Assembly: GCA_002687665.1 (NCBI GenBank)
Contig: NZAX01000011.1
Span: 1,950-13,074 of the forward strand
DNA: 11,125 nucleotides
From: Flavobacteriaceae bacterium
GTDB taxonomy: Bacteria; Bacteroidota; Bacteroidia; Flavobacteriales; Flavobacteriaceae
Direction of reading: 5' to 3'
Shown piece by piece: positions 1 to 7,133 of the stretch. Position 1 is the stretch's first letter. Every line of letters begins with the position of its first letter. The position numbers and the translations under genes are program-made. Below the pieces are notes generated by a model that saw only the letters and a program-made list of their open reading frames with translations, was not told the DNA's origin and ran no database searches.

Positions 1-899
1 CTGTTGGCCAAAACCAGTGCAGTAGGATTGGCGTTCCCGATATCCTCTGATGCAAGGATCAACATCCTTCGAGCGATAAACTTTACTTCTTCTCCTCCTT
101 CAATCATTCTCGCCAACCAATATGTAGCCCCATTAGGATCACTTCCACGAATAGATTTGATAAAGGCAGAAATTATATCGTAATGTAAATCACCATTTTT
201 ATCAAACATTGCCATTTGAGTCTGAACTTTTTCCAATACTATAGCATTTTCAATTTTGATGGGTTCGGGTGTGCTGTGGACTACCAATTCTAGAGCTGAA
301 AGTAATTTTCTGGCATCGCCTCCAGAAATTTTTAATAGCGCTTCGTTTTCGAGGATTTCAATTTTTTTGTTTTTCAATTCAATATCGTTATCAAGGGCAT
401 TGAAGATCAATTGTTGTAAATGTTGTCTGTCCAGAGGATTGAGGATATAAACCTGGCACCTAGATAATAGTGCGTTGATGACCTCAAAACTTGGATTTTC
501 TGTTGTAGCTCCAATCAATGTGATACTTCCTTTCTCAACCGCCCCCAAAAGGGAATCTTGTTGTGATTTACTGAAGCGGTGAATCTCGTCTATAAATAAA
601 AGAGGGCTTCTACCGGAAAATAAACTACCACTATGTTCTGCTTTTTGAAGAATCTCTCTAATTTCTTTTACCCCCGAATTAATAGCGGAGAGTTGGTAAA
701 AGGGTCGTTTATTTTGCAACGCCAAAAGTCTAGCTAGAGTCGTTTTTCCAGTGCCAGGAGGACCCCATAAAATCATGGAGGGTAGGTTTCCACTTTTCAA
801 GAAAGGGGTAAGTCCGCCATTCGGGCCGATTAGATGTTCTTGACCCACATATTCTTCGAGGCTTTTAGGTCGCATTCTCTCAGCCAATGGGGTTTTCAT
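1..899 (-). CDS. rarA: Replication-associated recombination protein A (RarA/MgsA), AAA+ ATPase, 3' end cut by window edge
   Basis: I translated this from the ATG at 899; it stays open for 299 codons to the window edge, so the C-terminal part (roughly a quarter to a third of a protein of about 420 residues) is missing. Visible AAA+ parts in order: Walker A GPPGTGKT (residues 46-53), Walker B LLFIDEIH (100-107), sensor 1 GATTEN (130-135), an arginine-finger candidate in LLSRC (R147), sensor 2 GDARKLL (194-200), and the start of the MgsA/RarA C-terminal region (about 240-299, with [14 protein letters not shown]). The family, related to eukaryotic WRNIP1/Mgs1 and to clamp-loader subunits, is a tetrameric cytoplasmic ATPase acting at stalled replication forks and single-strand gaps. 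RuvB and DnaX share the Walker motifs, but the [11 protein letters not shown] and [12 protein letters not shown] stretches are typical of RarA. The start is 11 nt after the rlmB stop, so the two are probably co-transcribed. There is no Shine-Dalgarno sequence. Confidence 0.95.
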   Translation of the reverse strand, partial: MKTPLAERMRPKSLEEYVGQEHLIGPNGGLTPFLKSGNLPSMILWGPPGTGKTTLARLLALQNKRPFYQLSAINSGVKEIREILQKAEHSGSLFSGRSPLLFIDEIHRFSKSQQDSLLGAVEKGSITLIGATTENPSFEVINALLSRCQVYILNPLDRQHLQQLIFNALDNDIELKNKKIEILENEALLKISGGDARKLLSALELVVHSTPEPIKIENAIVLEKVQTQMAMFDKNGDLHYDIISAFIKSIRGSDPNGATYWLARMIEGGEEVKFIARRMLILASEDIGNANPTALVLAN

Positions 900-910
900 G
901 TTATTTCTGA

Positions 911-1645
911 TTAAATAAAATTTTGTTGCCGGTGAATTTCATAGAGCATTACCCCACAGGCTACACTCACATTTAGGGAATCCATTTGCTCACTCATAGG
1001 AAGTTTTACAGTACCATCAGCAACTTTTAAAAGCCCTTTTTGGATCCCTTTATCCTCAGATCCCATGATCAGAGCAATAGAATCCTCAAAAGAATATTCA
1101 TAGGCAGTTTTTTTGGCTTTTTCACTTACGGCTAGGGTTTTTATTTCATTGGCCTGAAACAAAAAAAGTGCATCTTTGAGGTGATTTACTTTGACCAATG
1201 GAACCGAAAAAATACCTCCGGAAGAGGTCTTGACCGTGTTGGAATTGATAGGGGCAGAACCAGTCTGTGGTAAAACTATACCATTGACACCAACCGCAGC
1301 GGCTGTTCTTAGTATGGCTCCCAAATTTCTTGTATCCGTTATGCCATCAAGAAGCAGATAGATCGCATTTTTGCCATTGTTTTTCTCTATCAGATCCTCT
1401 AAGGATACAAAATTAATAGGAGCAATTCTGGCAACTGCCCCTTGGTGATTTTGATGGGAAAAACGCTCTAAGCGTTCAACAGGAACATAGCTATGGGAAA
1501 TTCCTTTCTCGTGTATTTTTTGCTCCAAATGTTTGAATAATTGACCTTGTTGCCCTTTGAGCAGCCAAACCTTATCTATGGTTTTTTCCTGAACAATGGC
1601 TTCCATGATTGCACGAATACCATAAATTTCTTGAGCTGTTTTCAT
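911..1645 (-). CDS. rlmB: 23S rRNA (guanosine-2'-O)-methyltransferase RlmB, SpoU/TrmH (SPOUT) family
   Basis: The 244-residue product matches the usual length of RlmB (about 243-250). The N-terminal part (about 5-75; starts IYGIRAIMEAI, with HQGAVA at 67-72) resembles the small substrate-binding domain of the family. The C-terminal SPOUT domain shows all three SpoU motifs: motif 1 DGITDTRNLGAILRTA (100-115, with N107 and R113), motif 2 LIMGSEDKGI (192-201, E197), and motif 3 LPMSEQMDSLNVSVACG (215-231, with S223 and N225). RlmB uses S-adenosylmethionine to methylate the ribose of the guanosine equivalent to E. coli G2251 in the 23S rRNA P-loop. That site is known for the family and inferred here. 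A TrmH-family methyltransferase with another RNA target is the main alternative, but the N-terminal domain argues for RlmB. The gene lies 11 nt upstream of rarA. Its start is overlapped by the stop of a 13-codon upstream ORF (see that entry). Confidence 0.92.
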   Translation of the reverse strand: MKTAQEIYGIRAIMEAIVQEKTIDKVWLLKGQQGQLFKHLEQKIHEKGISHSYVPVERLERFSHQNHQGAVARIAPINFVSLEDLIEKNNGKNAIYLLLDGITDTRNLGAILRTAAAVGVNGIVLPQTGSAPINSNTVKTSSGGIFSVPLVKVNHLKDALFLFQANEIKTLAVSEKAKKTAYEYSFEDSIALIMGSEDKGIQKGLLKVADGTVKLPMSEQMDSLNVSVACGVMLYEIHRQQNFI

Positions 1646-1683
1646 TCGTGTAAGCTTGAGTTGATTGGCTGATATTTTGTCAT
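1642..1683 (-). other. Short upstream ORF (13 codons) whose stop overlaps the rlmB start
   Basis: On the minus strand an ATG at 1683 opens the reading frame MTKYQPINSSLHE and ends in TGA at 1644-1642. That stop shares bases with the rlmB ATG (1645-1643) in an ATGA arrangement, the classic geometry for translational coupling. Nothing in the peptide resembles a known attenuator (no run of one amino acid, no arrest motif I recognise), and there is no Shine-Dalgarno sequence. An ORF this short can arise by chance, so it is recorded as a candidate only. Confidence 0.2.
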
Positions 1684-1844
1684 GTCCTTATGATAAAAAT
1701 TTATCTAGGTTGTTTTAATCTCTGAATTGAGATTTTCATCAATTAAACATAGAAAAAGATCTTTTTACCCATTCGACGATTTGTAAGAAATTTCAAATTA
1801 AATCTTAGAATCGAGAATTCCTCTGAAAAATGGAAAAAAGCTTT
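1646..1844. other. Intergenic gap between susD and rlmB; weak signals only
   Basis: This 199-nt A/T-rich stretch separates the susD stop from the rlmB start, both on the minus strand. It must either end the susCD transcript, start the rlmB-rarA transcript, or both. I see no textbook GC-rich terminator. An imperfect inverted repeat lies at 1711-1719 (TGTTTTAAT) and 1742-1749 (ATTAAACA), with one bulged T and an inner 6-bp repeat AATTGA/TCAATT; it is A/T-rich and has no clear U-tract. Minus-strand -7 candidates TTAATTTG (1801-1794) and TAAATTTT (1703-1696) each match 7 of 8 or fewer consensus positions (TAnnTTTG) and have no -33 TTG at the right distance. The perfect palindrome AAAAAGCTTTTT (1835-1846) overlaps the susD stop but leaves no loop, so it is not a hairpin terminator. 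Confidence 0.5.
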
Positions 1845-3260
1845 TTATCGGTTACTGTTAATCGACTCATCGATATTGAGATTTGCGTCGATTTCTTTTT
1901 GTGGAATTTTAAGGAAAAACTTTTTATCATCAGGAAGCAAATTGGCAGAGCTCCCAACCCTGTGATTTCCTGTCCGAGTAATTCCCTTTCTTAGTCGTTT
2001 AGCGTCAAACCACTCTACCCCAATTTCACCATATAATTCCTTTCTTCTCTCAATCAGAATTTCCTCAATTAAAGCGTTTCCAGTATTTCCTGAAGCTACT
2101 GCATCTGGATCTCTGTTTTGTTGTAATGAAAACAACATAGTGCTGGCTTCACTTTCTTTTCCTAATCGTGCATTCGCTTCGATTTCGATCAACATCATTT
2201 CTGGAGATCTTATGATCGGTATGTCTGAAGTGAAATCAAAAGTAAATTTATAGGAGGCCCGAGCATAATACTGATTGCTGTTCCCCAGACCATATAGATC
2301 GAAAAAGGTATTTCTAACATCTGAGGAACTGAAAAGAGATACAAAATCTTTATTCCAGAAAGCCAATCCATATCCGTCATTTATATTGTCTGTAAAGGCA
2401 TGGGGTGCAATATAGAAATAATTGGTTTGGTCTGCACGTTGTGGCATGGCCCAAATCCATTCACTGGCATTCATGTCGTCAAAACCCATAGGATATTGAT
2501 TGGGATTCAGCGGATAGCCTTGCCTTGCAATTGCAGCAGCATTGGCTGCCTCTTGCCAGTTGCCCATAACCAGCTGGACCCTTGCCATGATGGCATAAGC
2601 AACATTCCGGTTTACGTATGATTTGTTGGTTCTTTCTTCAGGAGTAGTTTGAACCGCAGCATTGAGATCAGCAATTATAAAATCGTAAAGTTCACCCAAA
2701 GTTGACATACCTTTTCCCTCAATGGCTGGCTCAGAGTAAATAGGAGGGGCAGGGAGCGTAAGGTCATAAGCATAGGTGTGTTGGAACTCCATGGCGAGTT
2801 GAAAATAATAAAATGCACGCATGGTGTAGGCTTGACCTAAAAACCCGTCTTTTTCAATTTCTGATAAGGTAGCACTGCTGTTGATTCCCATAATGAATTG
2901 ATTCAATTGATTGATCATGTAGTAGGGAAACTCCCAGCTAAATACAGTTCGAGTATAAGTGGGCTCTCTATTGTCATTTTCATAATCAAAAAGGTACCAT
3001 TGGAATCCCATGATTAAGTCATTACCTTTAACAACTCTGGCAAAATACATGGAGTATAAACCTCCGGCGTCTGTTCTAGTAAATTGGCTTCGACTTGTTC
3101 TAAGAATACCTGACATGAAGGCTTTTGCGCCATCTGCGGATTCAAAAATCACTGATGAATTTACAGATTCGGTGGGTTTGGGTTCGTCCAAATAACCTTT
3201 TTCACATCCTGAAAAGAATATAAGACATAGCAATAAGAGTTTAGCTTGAAGTTTTTTCAT
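1845..3260 (-). CDS. SusD/RagB-family nutrient-binding outer-membrane lipoprotein
   Basis: The product is 471 residues. It starts with a lipoprotein signal: positive MKKLQAK, a hydrophobic core, and the lipobox FFSGC, with Cys19 as the lipidation site. SusD features follow: the N-terminal CEKGYLDEPKP region, the helical TPR-like segment RAFYYFQLAMEF (149-160), a second helix pair around 219-247 (AYAIMARVQLVMGNWQEAAN), and the conserved C-terminal blocks IRSPEMMLIEIEANARLG (350-367), LIEEILIERRKELYGE (398-412), EWFDAKRL (417-424) and FLKIPQKEIDAN (449-460). SusD-like proteins cap the SusC barrel on the cell surface and deliver bound oligosaccharides or peptides; the ligand cannot be read from this sequence. 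I chose the ATG at 3260; a TTG two codons upstream (3266) is in frame, but MKK is the usual lipoprotein start. The gene follows susC after 10 nt. The length is at the short end of the family range. Confidence 0.95.
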   Translation of the reverse strand: MKKLQAKLLLLCLIFFSGCEKGYLDEPKPTESVNSSVIFESADGAKAFMSGILRTSRSQFTRTDAGGLYSMYFARVVKGNDLIMGFQWYLFDYENDNREPTYTRTVFSWEFPYYMINQLNQFIMGINSSATLSEIEKDGFLGQAYTMRAFYYFQLAMEFQHTYAYDLTLPAPPIYSEPAIEGKGMSTLGELYDFIIADLNAAVQTTPEERTNKSYVNRNVAYAIMARVQLVMGNWQEAANAAAIARQGYPLNPNQYPMGFDDMNASEWIWAMPQRADQTNYFYIAPHAFTDNINDGYGLAFWNKDFVSLFSSSDVRNTFFDLYGLGNSNQYYARASYKFTFDFTSDIPIIRSPEMMLIEIEANARLGKESEASTMLFSLQQNRDPDAVASGNTGNALIEEILIERRKELYGEIGVEWFDAKRLRKGITRTGNHRVGSSANLLPDDKKFFLKIPQKEIDANLNIDESINSNR

Positions 3261-3270
3261 TGTCAAAATT

Positions 3271-6200
3271 TTACAATTGAAGATTAACCCCTAGGGAAAT
3301 CGTTTTCATTTGGTGTGATCTATTGTTTGTTAAACCTGAGAGTGCTTGTTCGGGATCAATTCCCTTGTGAGATTGAAAGGTAAATAAATTGTCTCCTTGT
3401 AAATAGACCCTCAAGCCCTGGATTTGATAATTTTCCATCCAGTTTTCTTCAAAAGTGTATCCTAAGTTGAGTCCTCTCACTCTGAGGTAGTTATTTTTAA
3501 ATAAAAACCTAGAGGAGGTAGCATTAAAATCGTTTTGTTCATTCAGAAATAGAGGTACATCGGTCTTGTCCCCAGGATTCTGCCATCTATTTTTTAAGTT
3601 TGGATGTCCATTTCTGCCAGGAGATTCAAAACCGTTCATTAGGCTTGCATATACACTGTCATATAGGTAGGATCCAAAACTAAAATTCATCAAAATACTC
3701 ATGTCAAAGTTTTTGAAGGAAACATTGGTATTGAAACCTCCAACCACTTTGGGCAGGGAAGATTTATTCATATAATATCTGGTCGCCTCTGAATAGTCCT
3801 TTGTAGTAACTCGCTTACCTGTGGGCTCACCCTCAGCTGATAATTCATCTTTGTACCACATTTGATAACCGTCTTCGGGATCTACACCGGCAGACTGTCT
3901 GATAAAGAATTCGTAAAGAGATTTCCCAACTTTCCATTTTTTGGTTCCAGAGATGAATTCGTCTTGGGTAAGCTCACTGATTTCATTTTTGTCAAAGGAA
4001 AAATTAATGCCCAGGTCAACTGTAAAATCGTCTTTTTTTACAACCATTGAATTGAAGGAAAATTCGATTCCTGAATTTTTTATCGCTCCGATATTGGTTT
4101 TTATGGATTCATTACCCGTTGATAGTGCCAAAGGTTTGTCATAAATCAGGTCTATGGATTCTTTACTGTAGTATTCGATGCTTCCTTGAAGCTTGCCCTC
4201 AATAAGTGTGAACTCAGTTCCAAAATTTAGTAAGGCAGTTTTTTCCCATGTTAAATTTGGATCTACAAACTGAGAGGAGATCACCCCAGTATTATCCAAT
4301 TGGTTGTAACCAGTATCAAAAACTTGAAGATAGGGGAAAAATCCGATGCTTCTATTATTTCCCAATTCACCATATGAAAATTTTAATTTAAAGTAATCCA
4401 ACCAAGTAATTTCATCTGTAAATGGCTCATTTGAGATTATCCAAGACCCACCATAGGAATAAAAATTACCCCATCGCGTATCTTTTGAAAACTTGGTAGA
4501 CCCATCTCTCCTAAAGGAAACTTCAGCAAAATACTTATTATCGTAGTTGTAACTGAAACGGGAAATGGCACTAAGAATGCGTTCCTTATTGATTGCTCCG
4601 CCAACACTTTCAGGTACGGTACTTCCATTCAATACTTTTACATTAGGTAAATAACCTGTCCCCTGAGCATTTAAGAGATCTTGTTCCAATTGGTATGATT
4701 CAAATATGGCGTCTGCTTTTAGGGTATGCAACTCAAAAGTATTACTGTAATTGAGTGTTTGAATGGCGTTTAATGTAGTAAAATAATTACGGTCTTGAGA
4801 TACTCTTCCTTGAACCGAGGAAGCAGCACCAAATTTATTGTGGGTGTATCTGTAATCGTCGAGGATAGCTCTTTCATAAAAGATATTTGACTTAAAATTC
4901 AACTCGGGAAGAAGTTTGATTTTTAGATAACCATTCATTGAGGCATAAGTCCTGGTTTTTAATATTTCATTGTTCATTACGGCTCCCAATCCATTTTCAT
5001 TGGATAAAGCAGGTCTGACACCATTGACGATTTGACTATTGTTGTTACCATAATCGAATTGAGTCAAACCTCCAGCATCTTTATAAAGTGTCCCGTCAGC
5101 CTCTCTTCGGTAAAGAGGATAATAACTTGGTATAGTATATATCCATTGAATGGAGTTGGAAAAACTTGTTCCGGATTGGTTGGGTGCATTTTGTTTTGAA
5201 GTGGAATAGGAGACATTAAGTCCAGATTTTATGTAGTCGTTTACTTCTGTATCTAAATTAATTCGGGTGGCAAATCTTTCAAAATAGGTTGTTTTTACTT
5301 GACCTTCTTCTTTGAGGTAGTTAGACCCTAAATAAAAAGAAGTTTTTTCACTTCCTCCCGAAATGGATAAACCGTGTTGTTTTTTGTAGGCGTTTTTATT
5401 CAATATAGCGTCTTTCCAATTAGTGTCCCAGGCTGCAGTGGCATTAAGATTTCCTTGTGCATCAATAGGCTGCTCTATTCCAAAGGGATTATAAGCAAGT
5501 GCATCAATTAAGTTTGAGGAGGCGGCTGAACCTGCTGCTTCAGCCGTCAGGCCATTGGTATACATTTCCTTATTTTTAAATGCTTCCCAAAAGAATCGAG
5601 TATATTCTTCAATCCCTAAAAGATCATGCATGGGAGTGGCCATATTTGAATTTCCATAAACAGTATTTAATGAAATTCTTGTTGGTGTTTCTCTGGTTCC
5701 CGACTTGGTATTTACAATAATTACACCATTTGCTCCACGAGAACCATACAGTGAAGTTGATGAGGCGTCTTTAAGTACAGATATGGAGGCCACTTGTTCT
5801 TGAGCAATACTGTTGAGATTACCATTAAATGGGGCACCGTCAACTATTATAAGAGGTGCAGCAGAGGCATTAATTGAGCCTACCCCTCTGATCCTTATAG
5901 TGGGGTTGGTTCCTGGAACTCCTCCGGTATTAACGATATTTATCCCAGGTACACTTCCTTGAATAGCCTGAGTGATTGTGGTAGCTGGTTGGGCTTGTAT
6001 GTCACTCTCGGAGATCACTGCAACAGATCCTACAATGGATTGTTTGGACTGGCTTCCATATGCCACCACAACTACTTCTTCCAATTCATTAGCGGGCAAC
6101 AGAGTAATATTTAGAGGGGTTTCAGAATCAGCCAATGCAGTCTGAGCTTTATAGCCTACATAGCTGTATTCTAAAGTAGCTCCTTCTGAAACTTCGATCG

Positions 6201-6381
6201 TGTAGTTTCCGTCAAAATCAGTGGATACACCATTGACAGTACCTACTTCTATAACCGTTGCGCCTGGTAAAGGCATTCCATATTCGTCATATATGATTCC
6301 GCTGACAAGGATGTTTTGTTGGCCTTGGATTGTAAATGGGGCTAATAAAGCCAAAATCAGGCATGTCAATAAATATTTCAT
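3271..6381 (-). CDS. SusC/RagA-family TonB-linked outer-membrane importer
   Basis: The product is 1036 residues, a normal SusC length. Order of parts: a signal peptide (1 to about 20, MKYLLTCLILALLAPFTIQG); a carboxypeptidase-regulatory-like beta-sandwich (about 25-95, with GMPLPGATVIEVGT and TDFDGNYTIEV); a TonB-box-like stretch ELEEVVVVAYG (99-109); a plug domain (about 110-228) with the family hallmarks RIRGVGSINASAAPLIIVDG (163-182) and SISVLKDASSTSLYGSRGAN (199-218); then a 22-strand-type barrel to the C-terminus (KTISLGVNLQL). There is no N-terminal STN (secretin/TonB short N-terminal) domain before the regulatory-like domain, so direct signalling to a FecR-type anti-sigma factor is not expected. 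The ATG at 6381 gives a proper signal peptide; an in-frame TTG at 6396 would add five residues and is less likely. SusC imports the ligand captured by SusD using TonB/ExbBD energy. A perfect Bacteroidota -7 element lies about 67 nt upstream of the start. Confidence 0.96.
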   Translation of the reverse strand: MKYLLTCLILALLAPFTIQGQQNILVSGIIYDEYGMPLPGATVIEVGTVNGVSTDFDGNYTIEVSEGATLEYSYVGYKAQTALADSETPLNITLLPANELEEVVVVAYGSQSKQSIVGSVAVISESDIQAQPATTITQAIQGSVPGINIVNTGGVPGTNPTIRIRGVGSINASAAPLIIVDGAPFNGNLNSIAQEQVASISVLKDASSTSLYGSRGANGVIIVNTKSGTRETPTRISLNTVYGNSNMATPMHDLLGIEEYTRFFWEAFKNKEMYTNGLTAEAAGSAASSNLIDALAYNPFGIEQPIDAQGNLNATAAWDTNWKDAILNKNAYKKQHGLSISGGSEKTSFYLGSNYLKEEGQVKTTYFERFATRINLDTEVNDYIKSGLNVSYSTSKQNAPNQSGTSFSNSIQWIYTIPSYYPLYRREADGTLYKDAGGLTQFDYGNNNSQIVNGVRPALSNENGLGAVMNNEILKTRTYASMNGYLKIKLLPELNFKSNIFYERAILDDYRYTHNKFGAASSVQGRVSQDRNYFTTLNAIQTLNYSNTFELHTLKADAIFESYQLEQDLLNAQGTGYLPNVKVLNGSTVPESVGGAINKERILSAISRFSYNYDNKYFAEVSFRRDGSTKFSKDTRWGNFYSYGGSWIISNEPFTDEITWLDYFKLKFSYGELGNNRSIGFFPYLQVFDTGYNQLDNTGVISSQFVDPNLTWEKTALLNFGTEFTLIEGKLQGSIEYYSKESIDLIYDKPLALSTGNESIKTNIGAIKNSGIEFSFNSMVVKKDDFTVDLGINFSFDKNEISELTQDEFISGTKKWKVGKSLYEFFIRQSAGVDPEDGYQMWYKDELSAEGEPTGKRVTTKDYSEATRYYMNKSSLPKVVGGFNTNVSFKNFDMSILMNFSFGSYLYDSVYASLMNGFESPGRNGHPNLKNRWQNPGDKTDVPLFLNEQNDFNATSSRFLFKNNYLRVRGLNLGYTFEENWMENYQIQGLRVYLQGDNLFTFQSHKGIDPEQALSGLTNNRSHQMKTISLGVNLQL

Positions 6382-6447
6382 AAATATGGTTAACAAATTT
6401 ATTAATACTCTTTAAGAACTAGTGTAACTGAGAATTTTAATGGGTCC

Positions 6448-6455
6448 CAAAGATA
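6448..6455 (-). promoter_or_regulatory. Candidate -7 element of the susC promoter
   Basis: Read on the minus strand, this is TATCTTTG, an exact match to the Bacteroidota -7 consensus TAnnTTTG. Initiation a few bases downstream (about 6442) would give an untranslated leader of about 60 nt before the susC ATG. The -33 region at the expected 19-20 nt spacing reads AGGGGTTAAAT and has no TTG, so the promoter is partial. That could mean a weak promoter or one needing an activator, as is common for regulated Sus loci. Confidence 0.45.
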
Positions 6456-6615
6456 AGAATATCTATTTAATTTAACCCCTTCTAAATTAAATCATAGTTA
6501 GTTAACCGGAAATAAATCAAAACACATCTAAATATTAAAATAATTTGGATTTAAACATTTTACAAGTTGGAAAATTATTGTGTTAAGTTATTTTGGGACT
6601 TAATACTTACATTAG

Positions 6616-6628
6616 ACCAAAATTTGGT
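6616..6628. promoter_or_regulatory. 13-nt perfect palindrome, possible operator
   Basis: ACCAAAATTTGGT has two perfect 6-bp arms (ACCAAA/TTTGGT) around a central A. It lies 45 nt upstream of the rpsL -33 box and about 160 nt upstream of the susC -7 element. Symmetry of this size could be a binding site for a dimeric regulator of either operon. In sequence this A/T-rich, a chance palindrome is also plausible, and no regulator gene is nearby. Confidence 0.2.
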
Positions 6629-6672
6629 TTGACAATTTTTTTATATAAACTACAAAATTTGCGAGCTAAGGG

Positions 6673-6704
6673 TTTGAATAGAAAAAAAATAATCTATACA
6701 TTTG
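6673..6704 (+). promoter_or_regulatory. Bacteroidota-type promoter of the rpsL (str-S10) operon
   Basis: A -33 box TTTG (6673-6676) and a -7 box TACATTTG (6697-6704) are separated by exactly 20 nt. This matches the consensus TTTG-N19/20-TAnnTTTG recognised by the primary sigma factor (SigA type) of this phylum at every fixed position. Initiation about 5-7 nt downstream, near 6710, leaves a leader of only about 25 nt before the rpsL ATG. The spacer is A-rich with an eight-base A run. A fully consensus promoter suits a highly expressed ribosomal operon. Confidence 0.85.
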
Positions 6705-6708
6705 CACG

Positions 6709-6728
6709 CCCATAAAATGGGGTTTTAT
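6709..6728 (+). promoter_or_regulatory. Overlapping, mutually exclusive small hairpins in the rpsL leader
   Basis: CCCAT (6709-6713) can pair with ATGGG (6717-6721) over a 3-nt loop. Alternatively ATAAAA (6712-6717) can pair with TTTTAT (6723-6728) over the loop TGGGG. The two share bases and cannot form together. Both lie between the inferred start point (about 6710) and the rpsL ATG at 6736. They could affect translation initiation or transcript stability, but the stems are short (5-6 bp) and the second is entirely A-U, so functional status is uncertain. Confidence 0.3.
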
Positions 6729-6735
6729 AAAAATT

Positions 6736-7110
6736 ATGCCAACTATAGCACAATTAGTAAGAAAAGGAAGAGTCACCATCAACAAGAAGAGTAAATCGGC
6801 GGCTTTGGATTCGTGTCCACAAAGACGTGGTGTTTGTACCAGAGTATACACCACTACCCCCAAAAAGCCAAACTCAGCAATGCGCAAAGTTGCTAGGGTT
6901 CGTTTAACTAATGGGAAAGAGGTCAACGCATACATACCCGGAGAAGGACACAATCTCCAAGAGCACTCGATAGTATTGGTTCGTGGTGGAAGAGTAAAGG
7001 ATTTACCTGGAGTTCGATATCACATTGTAAGAGGGGCATTAGACACCGCTGGTGTTGAAGGTCGCCTTCAACGCCGTTCCAAATACGGTGCAAAAAGACC
7101 TAAAAAATAG
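6736..7110 (+). CDS. rpsL: Small ribosomal subunit protein S12
   Basis: The 124-residue product has the standard bacterial S12 length and is recognisable throughout. It sits at the 30S decoding centre, where it checks codon-anticodon pairing. The [19 protein letters not shown] block (39-57) carries K43, and [12 protein letters not shown] (85-96) carries K88, D89 and P91. All are the ordinary residues at positions where changes give streptomycin resistance or dependence, so this allele looks like a streptomycin-sensitive wild type. D89 is the residue beta-methylthiolated by RimO in some bacteria. The gene is first in its operon, directly after a consensus promoter and a short leader. The start context (TAAAAATTATG) has no Shine-Dalgarno sequence. 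Confidence 0.99.
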   Translation: MPTIAQLVRKGRVTINKKSKSAALDSCPQRRGVCTRVYTTTPKKPNSAMRKVARVRLTNGKEVNAYIPGEGHNLQEHSIVLVRGGRVKDLPGVRYHIVRGALDTAGVEGRLQRRSKYGAKRPKK

Positions 7111-7133
7111 CCTTAATTCCCTAACTACTAATT

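Larger units (their letters stand above)
6382..6735. other. Divergent intergenic region between susC and rpsL
   Basis: This 354-nt gene-free region separates the minus-strand susCD operon from the plus-strand ribosomal operon. It is strikingly A/T-rich: by my count about 23% G+C over 6421-6660. It contains a complete promoter for rpsL at its right end, a -7 element for susC at its left end, and a 13-nt palindrome between them, each listed separately. The middle (about 6480-6610) holds only A/T-rich sequence in which I see no ORF of note, no tRNA and no clear terminator. High A/T upstream of a ribosomal promoter would fit an UP-element-like role, but that is inference. Confidence 0.7.

Noticed and set aside
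256..450. Plus-strand ORF of 64 codons inside rarA
   Set aside because: It is antisense to the RarA AAA+ region, which is well supported by its motifs.
1835..1846. AAAAAGCTTTTT palindrome at the susD stop as a terminator
   Set aside because: The palindrome has no loop and only two G/C bases, so it cannot form a stable intrinsic terminator hairpin.
3261..3266. TTG at 3266 as the susD start, and TTG at 6396 as the susC start
   Set aside because: In both cases an ATG two (susD) or five (susC) codons downstream gives a standard signal peptide with a positive N-terminus, so the ATG starts at 3260 and 6381 are preferred.
6629..6649. E. coli-like TTGACA (6629-6634) followed by TATAAA (6644-6649)
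   Set aside because: The spacer is only 9 nt, far from the 17 needed, and Bacteroidota use a different consensus. A full Bacteroidota promoter exists just downstream.
6666..6953. Minus-strand ORF of 95 codons overlapping the rpsL promoter and the rpsL coding region
   Set aside because: It lies antisense to a certain S12 gene, has no recognisable domain and runs through the rpsL promoter. It is a shadow of the S12 codon pattern.
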